Source: Actinacidiphila acididurans (GTDB lineage Bacteria; Actinomycetota; Actinomycetes; Streptomycetales; Streptomycetaceae). Taken from it: 39,229 bases of DNA. The stretch is from the NCBI RefSeq assembly GCF_016918855.1, contig NZ_JADKYB010000040.1:1-39229 (forward strand), written 5' to 3'. The translations under genes and the position numbers were made by a program. This document shows, piece after piece, positions 25,228 to 33,524 of this stretch. Positions within the stretch are counted from its first letter, which is position 1. Every line of letters starts with the position of its first letter. Below the pieces are notes generated by a model. It was given only the letters and a program-made list of their open reading frames with translations. It did no database searches and was not told the origin of the DNA.

Positions 25228-26445
25228 TCAGGCCAGGAACGCGGGTGCCCCGACGGGCAGGATAAATCGGAACTGGGCGCCGCCGCCGGGCGCGCGGCCG
25301 ACCGAGATGGCGCCGCCGTGGGCTTCCACGATCCCCTTGACGATGTACAGGCCCAGCCCGGTGCCGCCGCGCTTGCTGCCGCGCCAGAAGCGGGTGAAGA
25401 CGCGGCCCATCGACTCCTCGGGGATGCCGGGGCCTTCGTCGCTCACGGTGACTGCCGTTCCCCGTGTCGTACGGTCGCCGCCGGTGGCCGGGGCGGGGGT
25501 CACTTCCATGGTGACGGTTCCCGCGCCGTGGCGCACCGCGTTTTCCAGCAGGTTGCCGAGGATCTGGTCGACCTTGTCGGGGTCGGCCCACAGCGGCGGC
25601 AGCGGGCCGGTCACCTTGAGGGCGAACCGCTCGGCGGGCTGGCCGGCGGCGACGTGCCCGTCCACGTGGCGGCGCAGCGCGGCCGGCATGTCCACCGGCT
25701 GGCGGCGCACCTCCAGCCGGCCGGAGTCGATGCGGGAGATGTCGAGGAGTTCGGCGATCAGCCGGGTGACCCGGTTGGCGTCGGCGTCGACCGTCTCCAG
25801 CATGACCTTCTTCTGGTCGTCGGTGAACCGCTCCCACTTGGCCAGCAGCGTGGCGGTGAAGCCCTTGACGGAGGTGAGCGGGGAGCGCAGTTCGTGGGCG
25901 ACGGTGGCGATGAGCTCGGCGTGGCTGCGCTCGGTGCGGCGCCGGGCCTCGGTGCCGCGCAGGGTGACCACCAGCCGCCGGACCGGTCCGCGCGGGTACT
26001 GCCGTACGTAGCGGGCGGAGACCAGCACTTCGCGGCCGCCGGGCAGCAGCAGGTTCCGCTCGGGCTGGCCGACCCGGATGGCCAGGCCCCCGTAGGGGTC
26101 GGTGAGCGGCCACCAGCGGCGGCCCTCCAGGTCCTCCAGCGGCAGTGCCTGCTCCACCGGCAGGCCGAGCACGTCGCGCGGGCGCAGTGCGGTGATGCGG
26201 ACGGCGGCGGCGTTGAAGCAGATCACCCGGCGGTCCTCGTCGGCGATCAGCAGGCCGTCGGGCAGGTCGTCGGGGTCGATGCCCAGGGTGTCCAGGTGGT
26301 CCACGGTGTCACGTCGGTCGGGGGCGGGCGGGACTGCGTGCCGGGGGACGAGCGCCGTCGCGCCGTCCGGCGCGGCTTTCGGGCCGACCGGCACCGGCCG
26401 GTCCACGAGCGCGCCGCGCGCGCTTTTCTGCGGCATGAGGTCCAT
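25228..26445 (-). CDS. Orphan PAS-domain sensor histidine kinase
   Basis: A 405-aa cytoplasmic-looking kinase with no signal or membrane helices. A PAS-like domain (about 50-150: LPDGLLIADEDRRVICFN) leads to the dimerisation domain with phospho-acceptor His184 in VAHELRSPLTSVKGF. An HATPase domain follows: N box QILGNLLENAVRHG, G1 DEGPGIP, F box RVFTRFWRG and G2 GGTGLGLYIVKGI. No response regulator is adjacent. The gene sits between the rRNA methyltransferase and pheS, a position I recall as conserved in Streptomyces. The signal is unknown. Confidence 0.93.
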   Translation of the reverse strand: MDLMPQKSARGALVDRPVPVGPKAAPDGATALVPRHAVPPAPDRRDTVDHLDTLGIDPDDLPDGLLIADEDRRVICFNAAAVRITALRPRDVLGLPVEQALPLEDLEGRRWWPLTDPYGGLAIRVGQPERNLLLPGGREVLVSARYVRQYPRGPVRRLVVTLRGTEARRRTERSHAELIATVAHELRSPLTSVKGFTATLLAKWERFTDDQKKVMLETVDADANRVTRLIAELLDISRIDSGRLEVRRQPVDMPAALRRHVDGHVAAGQPAERFALKVTGPLPPLWADPDKVDQILGNLLENAVRHGAGTVTMEVTPAPATGGDRTTRGTAVTVSDEGPGIPEESMGRVFTRFWRGSKRGGTGLGLYIVKGIVEAHGGAISVGRAPGGGAQFRFILPVGAPAFLA

Positions 26446-26487
26446 ACCCCGCCACCCCCCTTTCAGGGCCCCCGGGCCGCCACCCTA

Positions 26488-27345
26488 CTAGCTGGACGTC
26501 ACGCTGCGGCACCCTCCGGGCGCGCGCTGCGCCCGAGCGGACGCATACAGGCACACGGCGGCGGCGGTGGCGAGGTTCAGGCTCTCAGCGCGCCCGTGGA
26601 TGGGTACGCGTACCACCGCGTCCGCCAGCGCCCGGGTCTCCTCGGGCAGGCCCCAGGCCTCGTTGCCGAAGACCCAGGCGGTGGGGCCGCCCATGGCGTC
26701 CCGGTCGAGTTCGGTGTCCAGGTCGTGGTCACCGGCGCCGTCCGCGGCGAGCACGCGTACGCCCGCGGCGCGCAGCCCGGCGACGGCCTGCGCCACCGGG
26801 ACGCCGACCGCGACGGGCAGGTGGAAGAGGCTGCCGGCCGAGGCGCGGACCGCCTTGGGGTTGTACAGGTCCACCGAGGCGTCGGTGAGCACCACCGCGT
26901 CCGCCCCGGCGGCGTCCGCGCAGCGCAGCACGGTGCCGGCGTTGCCGGGGTCCCGCACGTGCGCCAGGACCGCGACCAGCCTGGGCCGGGCGGCGAGCAG
27001 GGCGTCCAGCGGAGTGTCCAGGAAGCGGCACACACCGACCAGACCCTGCGGGGTGACGGTGTCGGAGATCTCGGCGATCACCTGCGGGGTGGCGGTGAGC
27101 ACCGGCGCGCCGGCCGCGCGGGCCGCCGCGATCAGGTCCGGGTGGCGTTCGGCGGCCTCGGGCGTGGCGTACAGCTCGATCAGGGTCCGCTCGCCGCCGG
27201 TGCCGCGGTGCGCCACCGCCTCCCGTACCGCCTGCGGTCCCTCGGCGAGGAAGCGCCGTTCCTTGCCCCGGAAGCTCCGTTTGGCCAGCCGGTGCGCGGC
27301 GGTCACGCGCGCCGACCGCAGGGACGTCAGCTCGGGCTGGGCCAT
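26488..27345 (-). CDS. TrmH/SpoU-family RNA 2'-O-methyltransferase
   Basis: A 285-aa SPOUT enzyme that methylates a ribose 2'-OH in tRNA or 23S rRNA. The N-terminal substrate-binding domain (FRGKERRFLAEGPQAVREA) is followed by the three SpoU motifs: HVRDPGNAGTVLRCADAAG, VFGNEAWGLPEE, and VPIHGRAESLNLATAAAVCLY, which form the knotted SAM site. ATG 27345 (MAQPELTSLRS) has AGGA upstream. Its place between rplT and the kinase fits an rRNA role, but the target cannot be told. Confidence 0.93.
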   Translation of the reverse strand: MAQPELTSLRSARVTAAHRLAKRSFRGKERRFLAEGPQAVREAVAHRGTGGERTLIELYATPEAAERHPDLIAAARAAGAPVLTATPQVIAEISDTVTPQGLVGVCRFLDTPLDALLAARPRLVAVLAHVRDPGNAGTVLRCADAAGADAVVLTDASVDLYNPKAVRASAGSLFHLPVAVGVPVAQAVAGLRAAGVRVLAADGAGDHDLDTELDRDAMGGPTAWVFGNEAWGLPEETRALADAVVRVPIHGRAESLNLATAAAVCLYASARAQRAPGGCRSVTSS

Positions 27346-27447
27346 GGGCTCGGTTTCCTGGGTGCGGGAGGGGCTGATACGGGGGTGTCGGGGTGTGTAC
27401 GGCTGCGGCGTACGGCATCGCGTACGGCGCGGGTGCCAGGCACGGCG

Positions 27448-27478
27448 CGGGCCCGCGGGCGGTGTGCCCGCGGGCCCG
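27448..27478 (-). terminator. Terminator of the infC-rpmI-rplT operon
   Basis: Thirteen-bp perfect stem (CGGGCCCGCGGGC and complement) with the 5-nt loop GGTGT, about 68 nt after the rplT stop. Two direct copies of CCGTGCCGAA lie between. Confidence 0.85.
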
Positions 27479-27545
27479 GAGCCCTGCTCTGCCGTGCGCC
27501 GTGGCGCGGCCGCGCAAAAACCGTGCCGAACCGTGCCGAAAGCGG

Positions 27546-27929
27546 TCAGGCGGCCTTGGGGGCGTTCACGTCCGCGGGCAGCGCCTTCTGGGCCACCTCC
27601 ACGAGCGCGGCGAAGGCCGGCGCGTCGTTCACCGCGAGCTCGGCCAGGATCTTGCGGTCGACCTCGACGTTGGCCGCCTTGAGACCCTGGATGAAGCGGT
27701 TGTACGTGATGCCGTTGGCGCGGGCCGCGGCGTTGATCCGCTGGATCCACAGCTGGCGGAAGTCGCCCTTGCGCTTCTTGCGGTCGTTGTAGTTGTAGAC
27801 CAGGGAGTGGGTGACCTGCTCCTTGGCCTTGCGGTACAGGCGGGACCGCTGACCGCGGTAGCCGCTGGCCTGCTCGAGGATCGCCCGGCGCTTCTTCTGG
27901 GCGTTGACTGCCCGCTTGACGCGTGCCAC
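27546..27929 (-). CDS. rplT: 50S ribosomal protein L20
   Basis: A 127-aa protein needed for early assembly of the large subunit; it binds 23S rRNA. The sequence starts MARVKRAVNAQKKRR and contains GYRGQRSRLYRKAKEQVTHSL, RDRKKRKGDFRQLWIQRINAAAR-like basic helices and NGITYNRFIQGLK. The start is GTG 27929 with AAGGAG 8 nt upstream. It is the last gene of the operon; in other bacteria L20 also represses the operon. Confidence 0.98.
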   Translation of the reverse strand: MARVKRAVNAQKKRRAILEQASGYRGQRSRLYRKAKEQVTHSLVYNYNDRKKRKGDFRQLWIQRINAAARANGITYNRFIQGLKAANVEVDRKILAELAVNDAPAFAALVEVAQKALPADVNAPKAA

Positions 27930-28028
27930 GTGAATAACTCCTTCTGGGGGACCGCGGGAGTGCGCGCGGTCCGAAAGCGGATGGGGTCCCGATGGACGTC
28001 GGCGTGCCCCTCGCGGGGCGCGGCCCGG

Positions 28029-28223
28029 TCAGATGCCGAGCAGCTTCTTGACCTTCTTGGCGTCCGCCGGGGCCATCTCGGCGTTGCCCGTCAGGCGGCG
28101 CGTCTTCCGGGACGGCTTGTGCTCCAGCAGGTGGCGCTTGCCGGCACGCTCACGCAGCACCTTGCCGGAACCGGTGATCTTGAAGCGCTTGCTGGTGCCG
28201 CTGTGGCTCTTGTTCTTCGGCAT
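28029..28223 (-). CDS. rpmI: 50S ribosomal protein L35
   Basis: A 64-aa basic ribosomal protein: MPKNKSHSGTSKRFKIT, GKVLRERAGKRHLLEHKPS, KTRRLTG, KKVKKLLGI. The ATG is at 28223 with GAGGAG upstream. It is the second gene of the infC operon. Confidence 0.98.
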   Translation of the reverse strand: MPKNKSHSGTSKRFKITGSGKVLRERAGKRHLLEHKPSRKTRRLTGNAEMAPADAKKVKKLLGI

Positions 28224-28320
28224 GGCGCCGTGGTCTCCTCGTCGCTGGCCCTCCCGGCCGCCGTGAAGGCGTACGGAGAGCGTCAGTTCTGCACGGTTGT
28301 GCACCGTCTGCATAAACGGA

Positions 28321-28342
28321 CCCGGAGCCCGGGGGCTCCGGG
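28321..28342 (-). other. Hairpin between infC and rpmI
   Basis: Nine-bp perfect stem (CCCGGAGCC / GGCTCCGGG) with a 4-nt loop in the 207-nt gap between infC and rpmI. It could be an internal terminator or a site of L20 or ribosome control, as such control acts before rpmI in E. coli. Confidence 0.5.
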
Positions 28343-28430
28343 AAGTGTTCTCGTGCCGGTCGGCCGGCATGTCCTGCTCGATCCGGTCCGATGCGGCTCG
28401 GTCCAGTCCGATCCCGGCGGGTCGTACCGG

Positions 28431-29075
28431 TCAGCCCGCGTCGGCCGGGGCTTCGGCCTGGGCCTGCGAGTCCGCCGTCTCGTCGTCGGACTCGTCCTGG
28501 CGACCCGATTCGCGAGCGACGTACGCCGCGCGGGCCTCCCGGGCCTCGGCCATGGCCTCGGTCTTCTTCTTGTGCGGACCCAGGACCATGATCATGTTGC
28601 GGCCGTCCTGCTTGGGGTTCGACTCGACGAAGCCGAGCTCCTGGACGTCCTCGGCGAGCCGCTGCAACAACCGGTAGCCGAGCTCCGGCCGGGACTGCTC
28701 GCGTCCGCGGAACATGATCGTGATCTTGACCTTGTCGCCCTGCTTGAGGAACCGGACGACGTGACCCTTCTTGGTGTCGTAGTCGTGCGGGTCGATCTTC
28801 GGCCGGAGCTTCATCTCCTTGATGACCGTGTGCGCCTGGTTCTTGCGCGCCTCACGGGCCTTCATGGCCGACTCGTACTTGAACTTCCCGTAGTCCATGA
28901 GCTTGCACACAGGCGGACGGGCGTTCGCCGCGACCTCGACCAGGTCGAGGTCGTACTCCTGCGCAAGCTCCAGGGCCTTGGCAAGCGGCACGATGCCGAC
29001 CTGCTCGCCACTGGGACCGACAAGTCGCACCTCGGGAACGCGAATCCGGTCGTTGATGCGGGGCTCGGCGCTGAT
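28431..29075 (-). CDS. infC: Translation initiation factor IF-3 with ATC start codon
   Basis: A 214-aa IF-3 that binds the 30S subunit and checks start-codon choice. Marks are ISAEPRINDRIRVPEVRLVG at the N-terminus, LDLVEVAANARPPVCKLMDYGKFKYE in the linker, and the C-terminal IKEMKLRPKIDPHDYDTK and KVKITIMFRGRE. The frame is open upstream to ATG 29183, but GAGGAGG sits 4 nt before ATC 29075 and the family homology begins there. I therefore call the rare ATC as start. Non-standard starts let IF-3 limit its own translation. A Gln/Asp/Ala-rich tail follows the core. Confidence 0.93.
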   Translation of the reverse strand: MSAEPRINDRIRVPEVRLVGPSGEQVGIVPLAKALELAQEYDLDLVEVAANARPPVCKLMDYGKFKYESAMKAREARKNQAHTVIKEMKLRPKIDPHDYDTKKGHVVRFLKQGDKVKITIMFRGREQSRPELGYRLLQRLAEDVQELGFVESNPKQDGRNMIMVLGPHKKKTEAMAEAREARAAYVARESGRQDESDDETADSQAQAEAPADAG

Positions 29076-29161
29076 GGGGCCTCCTCGGTTGCACCACGCG
29101 GCTGACTGGCCGACAGTCGCGCTTGATTCTCTGTCTCGTCCGACCCCGTACCCCGGGCGCG

Positions 29162-29192
29162 AAAAACGCCCCGTACGGTACACAGGCGGGGC
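29162..29192 (-). promoter_or_regulatory. Terminator-like attenuator in the infC leader
   Basis: On the minus strand, GCCCCG (29187-29192), a 13-nt loop, CGGGGC (29168-29173), one G and then TTTTT (29162-29166): an intrinsic terminator about 90 nt before the infC start. Upstream in the leader are an 8-codon open frame (ATG CCG ... TAA, about 29228-29254) and a TCGGCC/GGCCGA hairpin (29286-29302). It suggests control by transcription attenuation. Confidence 0.7.
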
Positions 29193-29368
29193 TCCTCACA
29201 ACCGGGAGCACCGTCGCGTTATTCCGCGGGGCGCACGGACGGCATCGAATCAGCGGTGCTGACCTGACCGTCTGACCGGAACCCGTCGGCCTTTCCGGCC
29301 GATCAGGTGGGAGATCGGAGCCTCCACTTGCTGGCCGGACACGCTGTTGTCCGACCGGTCGTCCTTCC

Positions 29369-29374
29369 ACTGTA
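29369..29374 (-). promoter_or_regulatory. Candidate infC operon -10
   Basis: TACAGT on the minus strand fits TAnnnT; transcription would start near 29362 and give a leader of nearly 290 nt. The -35 is poor. It is back to back with the leaderless DUF1844 promoter. Confidence 0.45.
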
Positions 29375-29426
29375 GCAGCGACGGGCCAAAGGCCGTAATC
29401 GACCGGACGGGGCATATCGTGTGCGC

Positions 29427-29828
29427 ATGAGCGACGCACCCGCCCCTGTCTCCGCCCCCTCGCCCGGTTCCGTGTCCGATGCCGGTGCCCCGGCGCCCGA
29501 CGACGCCGCCATGACCCGCGACATCATCGAGGTGCCCGCGGTCGAGGTCATCAGCACGACGGCCGTCCACCTGATGAGCGCGGCGGCGGTGCACCTGGGC
29601 CTGGCCGACGACGCCGCGGACCACAAGGACCTGGACGAAGCGCGCAAGCTCATCCAGGCGCTGGCCGGCCTGGTCACGGCGAGCGCGGGCGACCTCGGCA
29701 CCTTCCACGCGGCGCCGCTGCGGGACGGCCTGAAGTCCCTGCAGCTCGCCTTTCGCGAGGCCTCCCTGATCCCGGACGCGCCGGGCGAGGGCCCGGGCGA
29801 GAAGTACACCGGGCCGGTCTACGGCTGA
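29427..29828 (+). CDS. DUF1844 family protein
   Basis: A 133-aa small acidic protein of unknown role. After a Pro/Ala/Ser-rich N-terminus comes AAMTRDIIEVPAVEVISTTAVHLMSAAAVHLGLA, then a helix DEARKLIQALAGLVT and a short C-terminus LREASLIPDAP-like ending GPVYG. I recognise the pattern VEVISTTAVHLMSAAAVHLGL as DUF1844. TATCGT (29415-29420) lies 6 nt before ATG 29427 with no ribosome site, so the transcript is probably leaderless. It is divergent from infC, as I recall in other Streptomyces. Confidence 0.88.
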   Translation: MSDAPAPVSAPSPGSVSDAGAPAPDDAAMTRDIIEVPAVEVISTTAVHLMSAAAVHLGLADDAADHKDLDEARKLIQALAGLVTASAGDLGTFHAAPLRDGLKSLQLAFREASLIPDAPGEGPGEKYTGPVYG

Positions 29829-29885
29829 TCCGTCTCTGGGGGCGATACGGGGCCGGTCCACGGCTGACCGTCCCCCGCCCCCGGG

Positions 29886-30677
29886 CTACGGCCGGTCGTT
29901 CCCGGCGGCCTCGTCGCGGACGATCGCCTCGGCCTCTTCCGCCTCGATGGCCGCCGCCCGCGCCGCCTTCAGTGCCTCCAGGGCGGGGTGCGTGGCCTGG
30001 TGGACGACGGCCGCGAGTGCCCCGCCGACCAGGGGCGCGAGCAGGAACAGCCACACCTGGGCGAGTGCGGGGCCGCCGGCGAAGACCGCCGGGCCGAAGC
30101 TGCGGGCGGGGTTCACCCCGGTGCCGGTGAGCGGTATGCCGATCAGGTGGATCACCGCCAGGGCGAGGCCGATGGGCAGCCCGTCGAAGCCGACCACGGC
30201 TATCCGGTGGGTGACCGCGAGCCACACGTAGACCAGCAGGAAGGTCAGGATCACCTCGGCGACGAAAGCGCCGAAGATGTTGATGCCCACCGCCGAGCGG
30301 TAGCCGTAGCCGTTGGTGCCGAAGGCGCCGTGCGTGCGCAGGCCGGGCACCTGCTTGGCGACCAGCAGCAGGAGGGCGGCGCCCGCGATGCCGCCCAGCA
30401 TCTGGGCCACCCAGTACTCGACCGCGCGGCGCAGGCCGATCCGGCCGGCCACCAGCATGCCCAGCGTGACCGCCGGGTTCACGTGGCTGCCGGAGACCGG
30501 GCCGAAGGTGTAGCACAGGGCCAGCAGCACGAAGCCGAAGGCCAGGGCGATACCGAGGGTGCCGATGTACTCGCCGGACAGGACCGCGGCGCCCACCGCG
30601 AAGAAGACCAGCAGCAGCGTGCCCAGGAACTCGCAGGTCACCGTGCGTGTGTCCGTCGGGACGAACCGCCTGTCCAT
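29886..30677 (-). CDS. MIP-family aquaporin
   Basis: A 263-aa channel with six hydrophobic helices and the two conserved NPA half-helices: GSHVNPAVTLG and GTGVNPARSFGPA. The spacing and the small residues near the second NPA look more like AqpZ-type water channels than GlpF, but that is a guess. A C-terminal Glu/Ala-rich tail lies in the cytoplasm. ATG 30677 (MDRRFVPTD) is chosen over ATG 30692 because GGGAGG sits 5 nt upstream. It converges on the DUF1844 gene; a GGGGGCG/CGCCCCC repeat (29838-29882) lies between the two stop codons. Confidence 0.92.
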   Translation of the reverse strand: MDRRFVPTDTRTVTCEFLGTLLLVFFAVGAAVLSGEYIGTLGIALAFGFVLLALCYTFGPVSGSHVNPAVTLGMLVAGRIGLRRAVEYWVAQMLGGIAGAALLLLVAKQVPGLRTHGAFGTNGYGYRSAVGINIFGAFVAEVILTFLLVYVWLAVTHRIAVVGFDGLPIGLALAVIHLIGIPLTGTGVNPARSFGPAVFAGGPALAQVWLFLLAPLVGGALAAVVHQATHPALEALKAARAAAIEAEEAEAIVRDEAAGNDRP

Positions 30678-30756
30678 CCGGGCCTCCCTCATCCGTGCGT
30701 GGTACGTGCCGGGGCGCGCGTCTTGCGCACCCGGCGTGCCCGGCGCGTCACGAGCC

Positions 30757-30795
30757 TCTCGTGCGTTCGTCTCGTGCGTCCGTCTCGTGCGTTCG
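30757..30795. repeat. Three 13-bp tandem repeats
   Basis: TCTCGTGCGTTCG, TCTCGTGCGTCCG and TCTCGTGCGTTCG follow one another without gap in the upstream region of the aquaporin gene. The rest of 30678-30962 holds GC-rich palindromes (for example GCGGGC-GTC-GCCCGC at 30926-30940, perhaps a terminator for the SseB-like gene) and no gene. Confidence 0.85.
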
Positions 30796-30962
30796 CGTCG
30801 TGCCAGGTGATGATCACACGTATCTGCCTGCGGTTGCGGACCCCGGACGATGCGCGCGTTCGGGATGCTCCCGGCATTTCATGCATAGTGCGCAGGGGCC
30901 GGGCCCGCCCGCGCGGGGCCCGCATGCGGGCGTCGCCCGCCGGTCCCCGTAACGCCCCGCGC

Positions 30963-31700
30963 TCAGCGGGCGAACAGCGGGTCCCCGGGCACCTGGACGT
31001 CCGGCGGCAGCAGCGCCAGGTCCAGGCCGCGGACCAGGGCGGCCCGCAGCACCTCGTCGGCGGCCAGCGCGGTGGCGATGGCCTGCCCGGTGGCGGCTGC
31101 GTCCGCGTCGGGCGCCAGCACCAGGCCGAGCGTGCCGTCGCTGTCCGCCCGCCCGGCCGTCAGGTGCGCGCGGACGATCCCGGGTTCGGCGGCCACCGCG
31201 GCCCGCAGCGCCTCGCGTACCGCGGGGTCCGCCACGGGCGGCCGGCGGCCGGGGCCCAGCAGCGCGGCCCGCAGCGCCGGGCCGGTCAGCTCGTACGTCA
31301 CCGGTCCGGCCAGGTCCACCAGCAGCGTGTCGGCGCCCTCTTGGGCGAGTGCCGCGAGTGCCTGGGCCAGCGGTACGGCCACCGGGCGCGCGTCCGCGCG
31401 CCACCGGGCCAGCGCCTTGACGGAGGTGAACACCGGCAGTGCCCTGCGCCCGTCCGGGGCCTGGAGGGTCGGCACCGCCATGTCGCTGGTCTTCTCCCTG
31501 GCCAGGCCGTCCGGCCCGGTCTCGGCCTCGCCCAGCACGGCGACCACCGGCACCATCAGCCGCGCGGAGTGCAGCGCCTCGACGACGGCCGGCTCGGTGT
31601 CGCGGTCCGCCGACCAGGCGGCCAGCGCGGCTGCCAGGGCAGGGTCCGCGGTGCCGTCGTCGTCGGGGAAGCCGGGGTCCGGGATGTTCTTCAGCGCCAC
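30963..31700 (-). CDS. SseB-like protein
   Basis: A 245-aa protein with the SseB N-terminal domain layout: LAAWSADRDTEPAVVEALHSARLMVPVVAVLGEAE, then DMAVPTLQAPDGRRALPVFTSVKALARW, and a second similar Ala-rich half. The function in actinobacteria is unknown (SseB was named for rhodanese- and secretion-linked proteins). The start is GTG 31700; TAGGGT lies 7 nt upstream and no ribosome site is visible, so it is probably leaderless. The longer frame to 31793 is not supported. Confidence 0.85.
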   Translation of the reverse strand: MALKNIPDPGFPDDDGTADPALAAALAAWSADRDTEPAVVEALHSARLMVPVVAVLGEAETGPDGLAREKTSDMAVPTLQAPDGRRALPVFTSVKALARWRADARPVAVPLAQALAALAQEGADTLLVDLAGPVTYELTGPALRAALLGPGRRPPVADPAVREALRAAVAAEPGIVRAHLTAGRADSDGTLGLVLAPDADAAATGQAIATALAADEVLRAALVRGLDLALLPPDVQVPGDPLFAR

Positions 31701-31815
31701 GGCCGAAACCCTATCCGGGCGGCCGGCTGCGCCCGGTGGCGGGCCCTGGGTACGCGGGAGCGTCTGCTGGCCGGCGGCGGACCCGTACCTCACTCTCGTC
31801 CGGAACCGGAACCGT

Positions 31816-32290
31816 ACGTCAGCACCGGCTTGTGCGGACGCGCGCCGCCCTCACCCGACCGGGACCCGTACAGCACGCCACGTCCCGGACCGGACCCGTA
31901 CCTCAGCAGCCGCCCGCGCCGGCGCGCAGCCCCCACCTGACCGGGGCCCGTACACCACGCCTCGTCCCGACCAAAGCCATACGTCAGCACCGGCTTGCGC
32001 GGACGCGCGCCGCCCTCACCCGACCGGGACCCGTACAGCACGCCACGTCCCGGACCGGACCCGTACCTCAGCAGCCGCCCGCGCCGGCGCGCAGCCCCCA
32101 CCTGACCGGGGCCCGTACACCACGCCTCGCCCGGACCAAAGCCATACGTCAGCAGTGGCCCATGCGGGCGCGCGCCGCCCTCACCCGACCGGGACCCGTA
32201 CGGCACGCCACGTCCGGGACGGGGCCCGTACCTCAGCAGCGGCCGCGTGCGTGGGCCTCGTCCGGAGCGGCTCTCACCTGATCGGGGCCC
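31816..32290. repeat. 165-bp tandem repeat array
   Basis: Copies start at 31816, 31981 and 32146. The first two differ at 3 of 165 positions; the third is diverged and runs into the 3' end of the mycosin gene (its CACCTGA-TCGGGGCCCG word covers the stop codon). Each unit is itself two related halves of about 82 bp, marked by CCGTAC-TCAGCA and CCCGTACA-CACGCC. The length is a multiple of three, so several frames stay open (55-residue repeats), but codon pattern and lack of start signals argue against a gene. Confidence 0.95.
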
Positions 32291-33524
32291 GGCGGCGGGG
32301 CCGGAGCCACAGCAGGGCCGCCACCGCGACCAGGCCCGCGCCCGCCAGGGCGAAGACGGTGGCCACGCCGTCGCCGAGCACTTGGTCGGGGTCGGCGGGG
32401 CGGGGTACGAGGGCGGGGCCGGGCCCGAAGTAGCGGTGCGGGTAGGTGACGGCGGCGGGGACGGCCGGGCCCGGGGTGAGTTTGCGGGCCGCGGCCAGGG
32501 CGGCCGCCGGGTCGATCTCGCCGGTGCCGACCTCGTCGTCGCGGCCGCCCTTGGGCCGGTGCCGGGTGGTGCTCTCCAGGAGCTGCTTGATCTGCGCCGG
32601 GCTCAGCTTCGGGTAGGCCGAACGGATCAGGGCGACGGCGCCGGAGGCGTACGCGCTGGCCGCGCTGGTGCCCCAGCCCTGGTAGTAGGTGCGGTCGGGG
32701 TCGGCGATCACCACGTCCACGCCGGGCGCGGCCACCGAGGCGTACCAGCGGCGGGTGGAGAAGGGCGCGTAGGCCCCGTAGCGGTCCACCGCGGCCACCG
32801 CGATCACCCCGGGATAGGCGGCGGGGTAGGAGGAACGATCCGCCCCGTCGCCGCCGTTGCCGGCCGAGGCGACCACCACGACGCCCTTGCTCAGCGCGTA
32901 CTGGATCGCGTTGTCCTCGGCGGCGACCGGCGCGGCGGTGGCGCTGTCGTCGCCGAGCGAGAGGTTGATGACGTCGGCGCCGTGGTCGGCGGCCCAGCGG
33001 ATGCCGTCCGGCAGCGCGCTGCCCCGGCTGGTCCGGGCCTTGGGCCGCTGCGGGTCCTTGTCCTCGAGGATCACCCGTACCGGCAGGATGCGGGCCTGCG
33101 GGGCGATGCCCAGCACCCCCGAGGAGTCGCCCGGGCCGTGCCCGTGCCCGGCGATGATCGCGGCCATGCCGGTGCCGTGCTTGGCCCAGTAGCTGTCGCC
33201 GCGCTCGGCGCCGAAGCCGACCTCGTCCTTACCGGGCAGGACCTGGCCGGTCAGGTCCGGGTGGATAGCGTCCACGCCGGTGTCCAGGACCGCCACGGTG
33301 ACGCCCTTGCCCTGCGTGGTCTGCCACGCGGTCTGCGCGTGCAGTGCGGCCAGCGCCCAGTCGGCCTGGCGCGCGGCGTCGGCGCTCGCGGGCGGGGTGG
33401 CGAGGGCGAGTGACAGTCCGGCGGCGACCAGCCCGGTCAGCAGGCGGGCGGCTCCGGCTCCCGGACGCAGTCGCGCGGCGACGAAGGCGGGAGCGGGGGC
33501 ACGAAGAAGGGCGGGGCGGGGCAT
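32274..33524 (-). CDS. Mycosin-type membrane-anchored subtilisin protease
   Basis: A 416-aa S8 serine protease with a signal peptide (LLTGLVAAGLSLALATPPASA), catalytic Asp81 in VAVLDTGVD, His116 in KHGTGMA, the Asn of ASAGNGG and the nucleophile Ser in GWGTSAASAY. A C-terminal membrane helix (FALAGAGLVAVAALLW) and a basic tail anchor it. This matches the mycosin (MycP) proteases of type VII secretion, though no ecc or esx gene is in the window. ATG 33524 shares one base with the stop of the upstream gene, so the two are translationally coupled. Confidence 0.92.
   Translation of the reverse strand: MPRPALLRAPAPAFVAARLRPGAGAARLLTGLVAAGLSLALATPPASADAARQADWALAALHAQTAWQTTQGKGVTVAVLDTGVDAIHPDLTGQVLPGKDEVGFGAERGDSYWAKHGTGMAAIIAGHGHGPGDSSGVLGIAPQARILPVRVILEDKDPQRPKARTSRGSALPDGIRWAADHGADVINLSLGDDSATAAPVAAEDNAIQYALSKGVVVVASAGNGGDGADRSSYPAAYPGVIAVAAVDRYGAYAPFSTRRWYASVAAPGVDVVIADPDRTYYQGWGTSAASAYASGAVALIRSAYPKLSPAQIKQLLESTTRHRPKGGRDDEVGTGEIDPAAALAAARKLTPGPAVPAAVTYPHRYFGPGPALVPRPADPDQVLGDGVATVFALAGAGLVAVAALLWLRPRRRAPIR

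Noticed and set aside
31790..32206. 138-codon minus-strand frame over the 165-bp repeats
   Set aside because: Long frames follow from GC-rich repeats whose length is a multiple of three; no ribosome site, and the plus strand is open too.
31816..32290. CRISPR array
   Set aside because: Units are 165 bp and contiguous, with no short repeat-unique spacer alternation.
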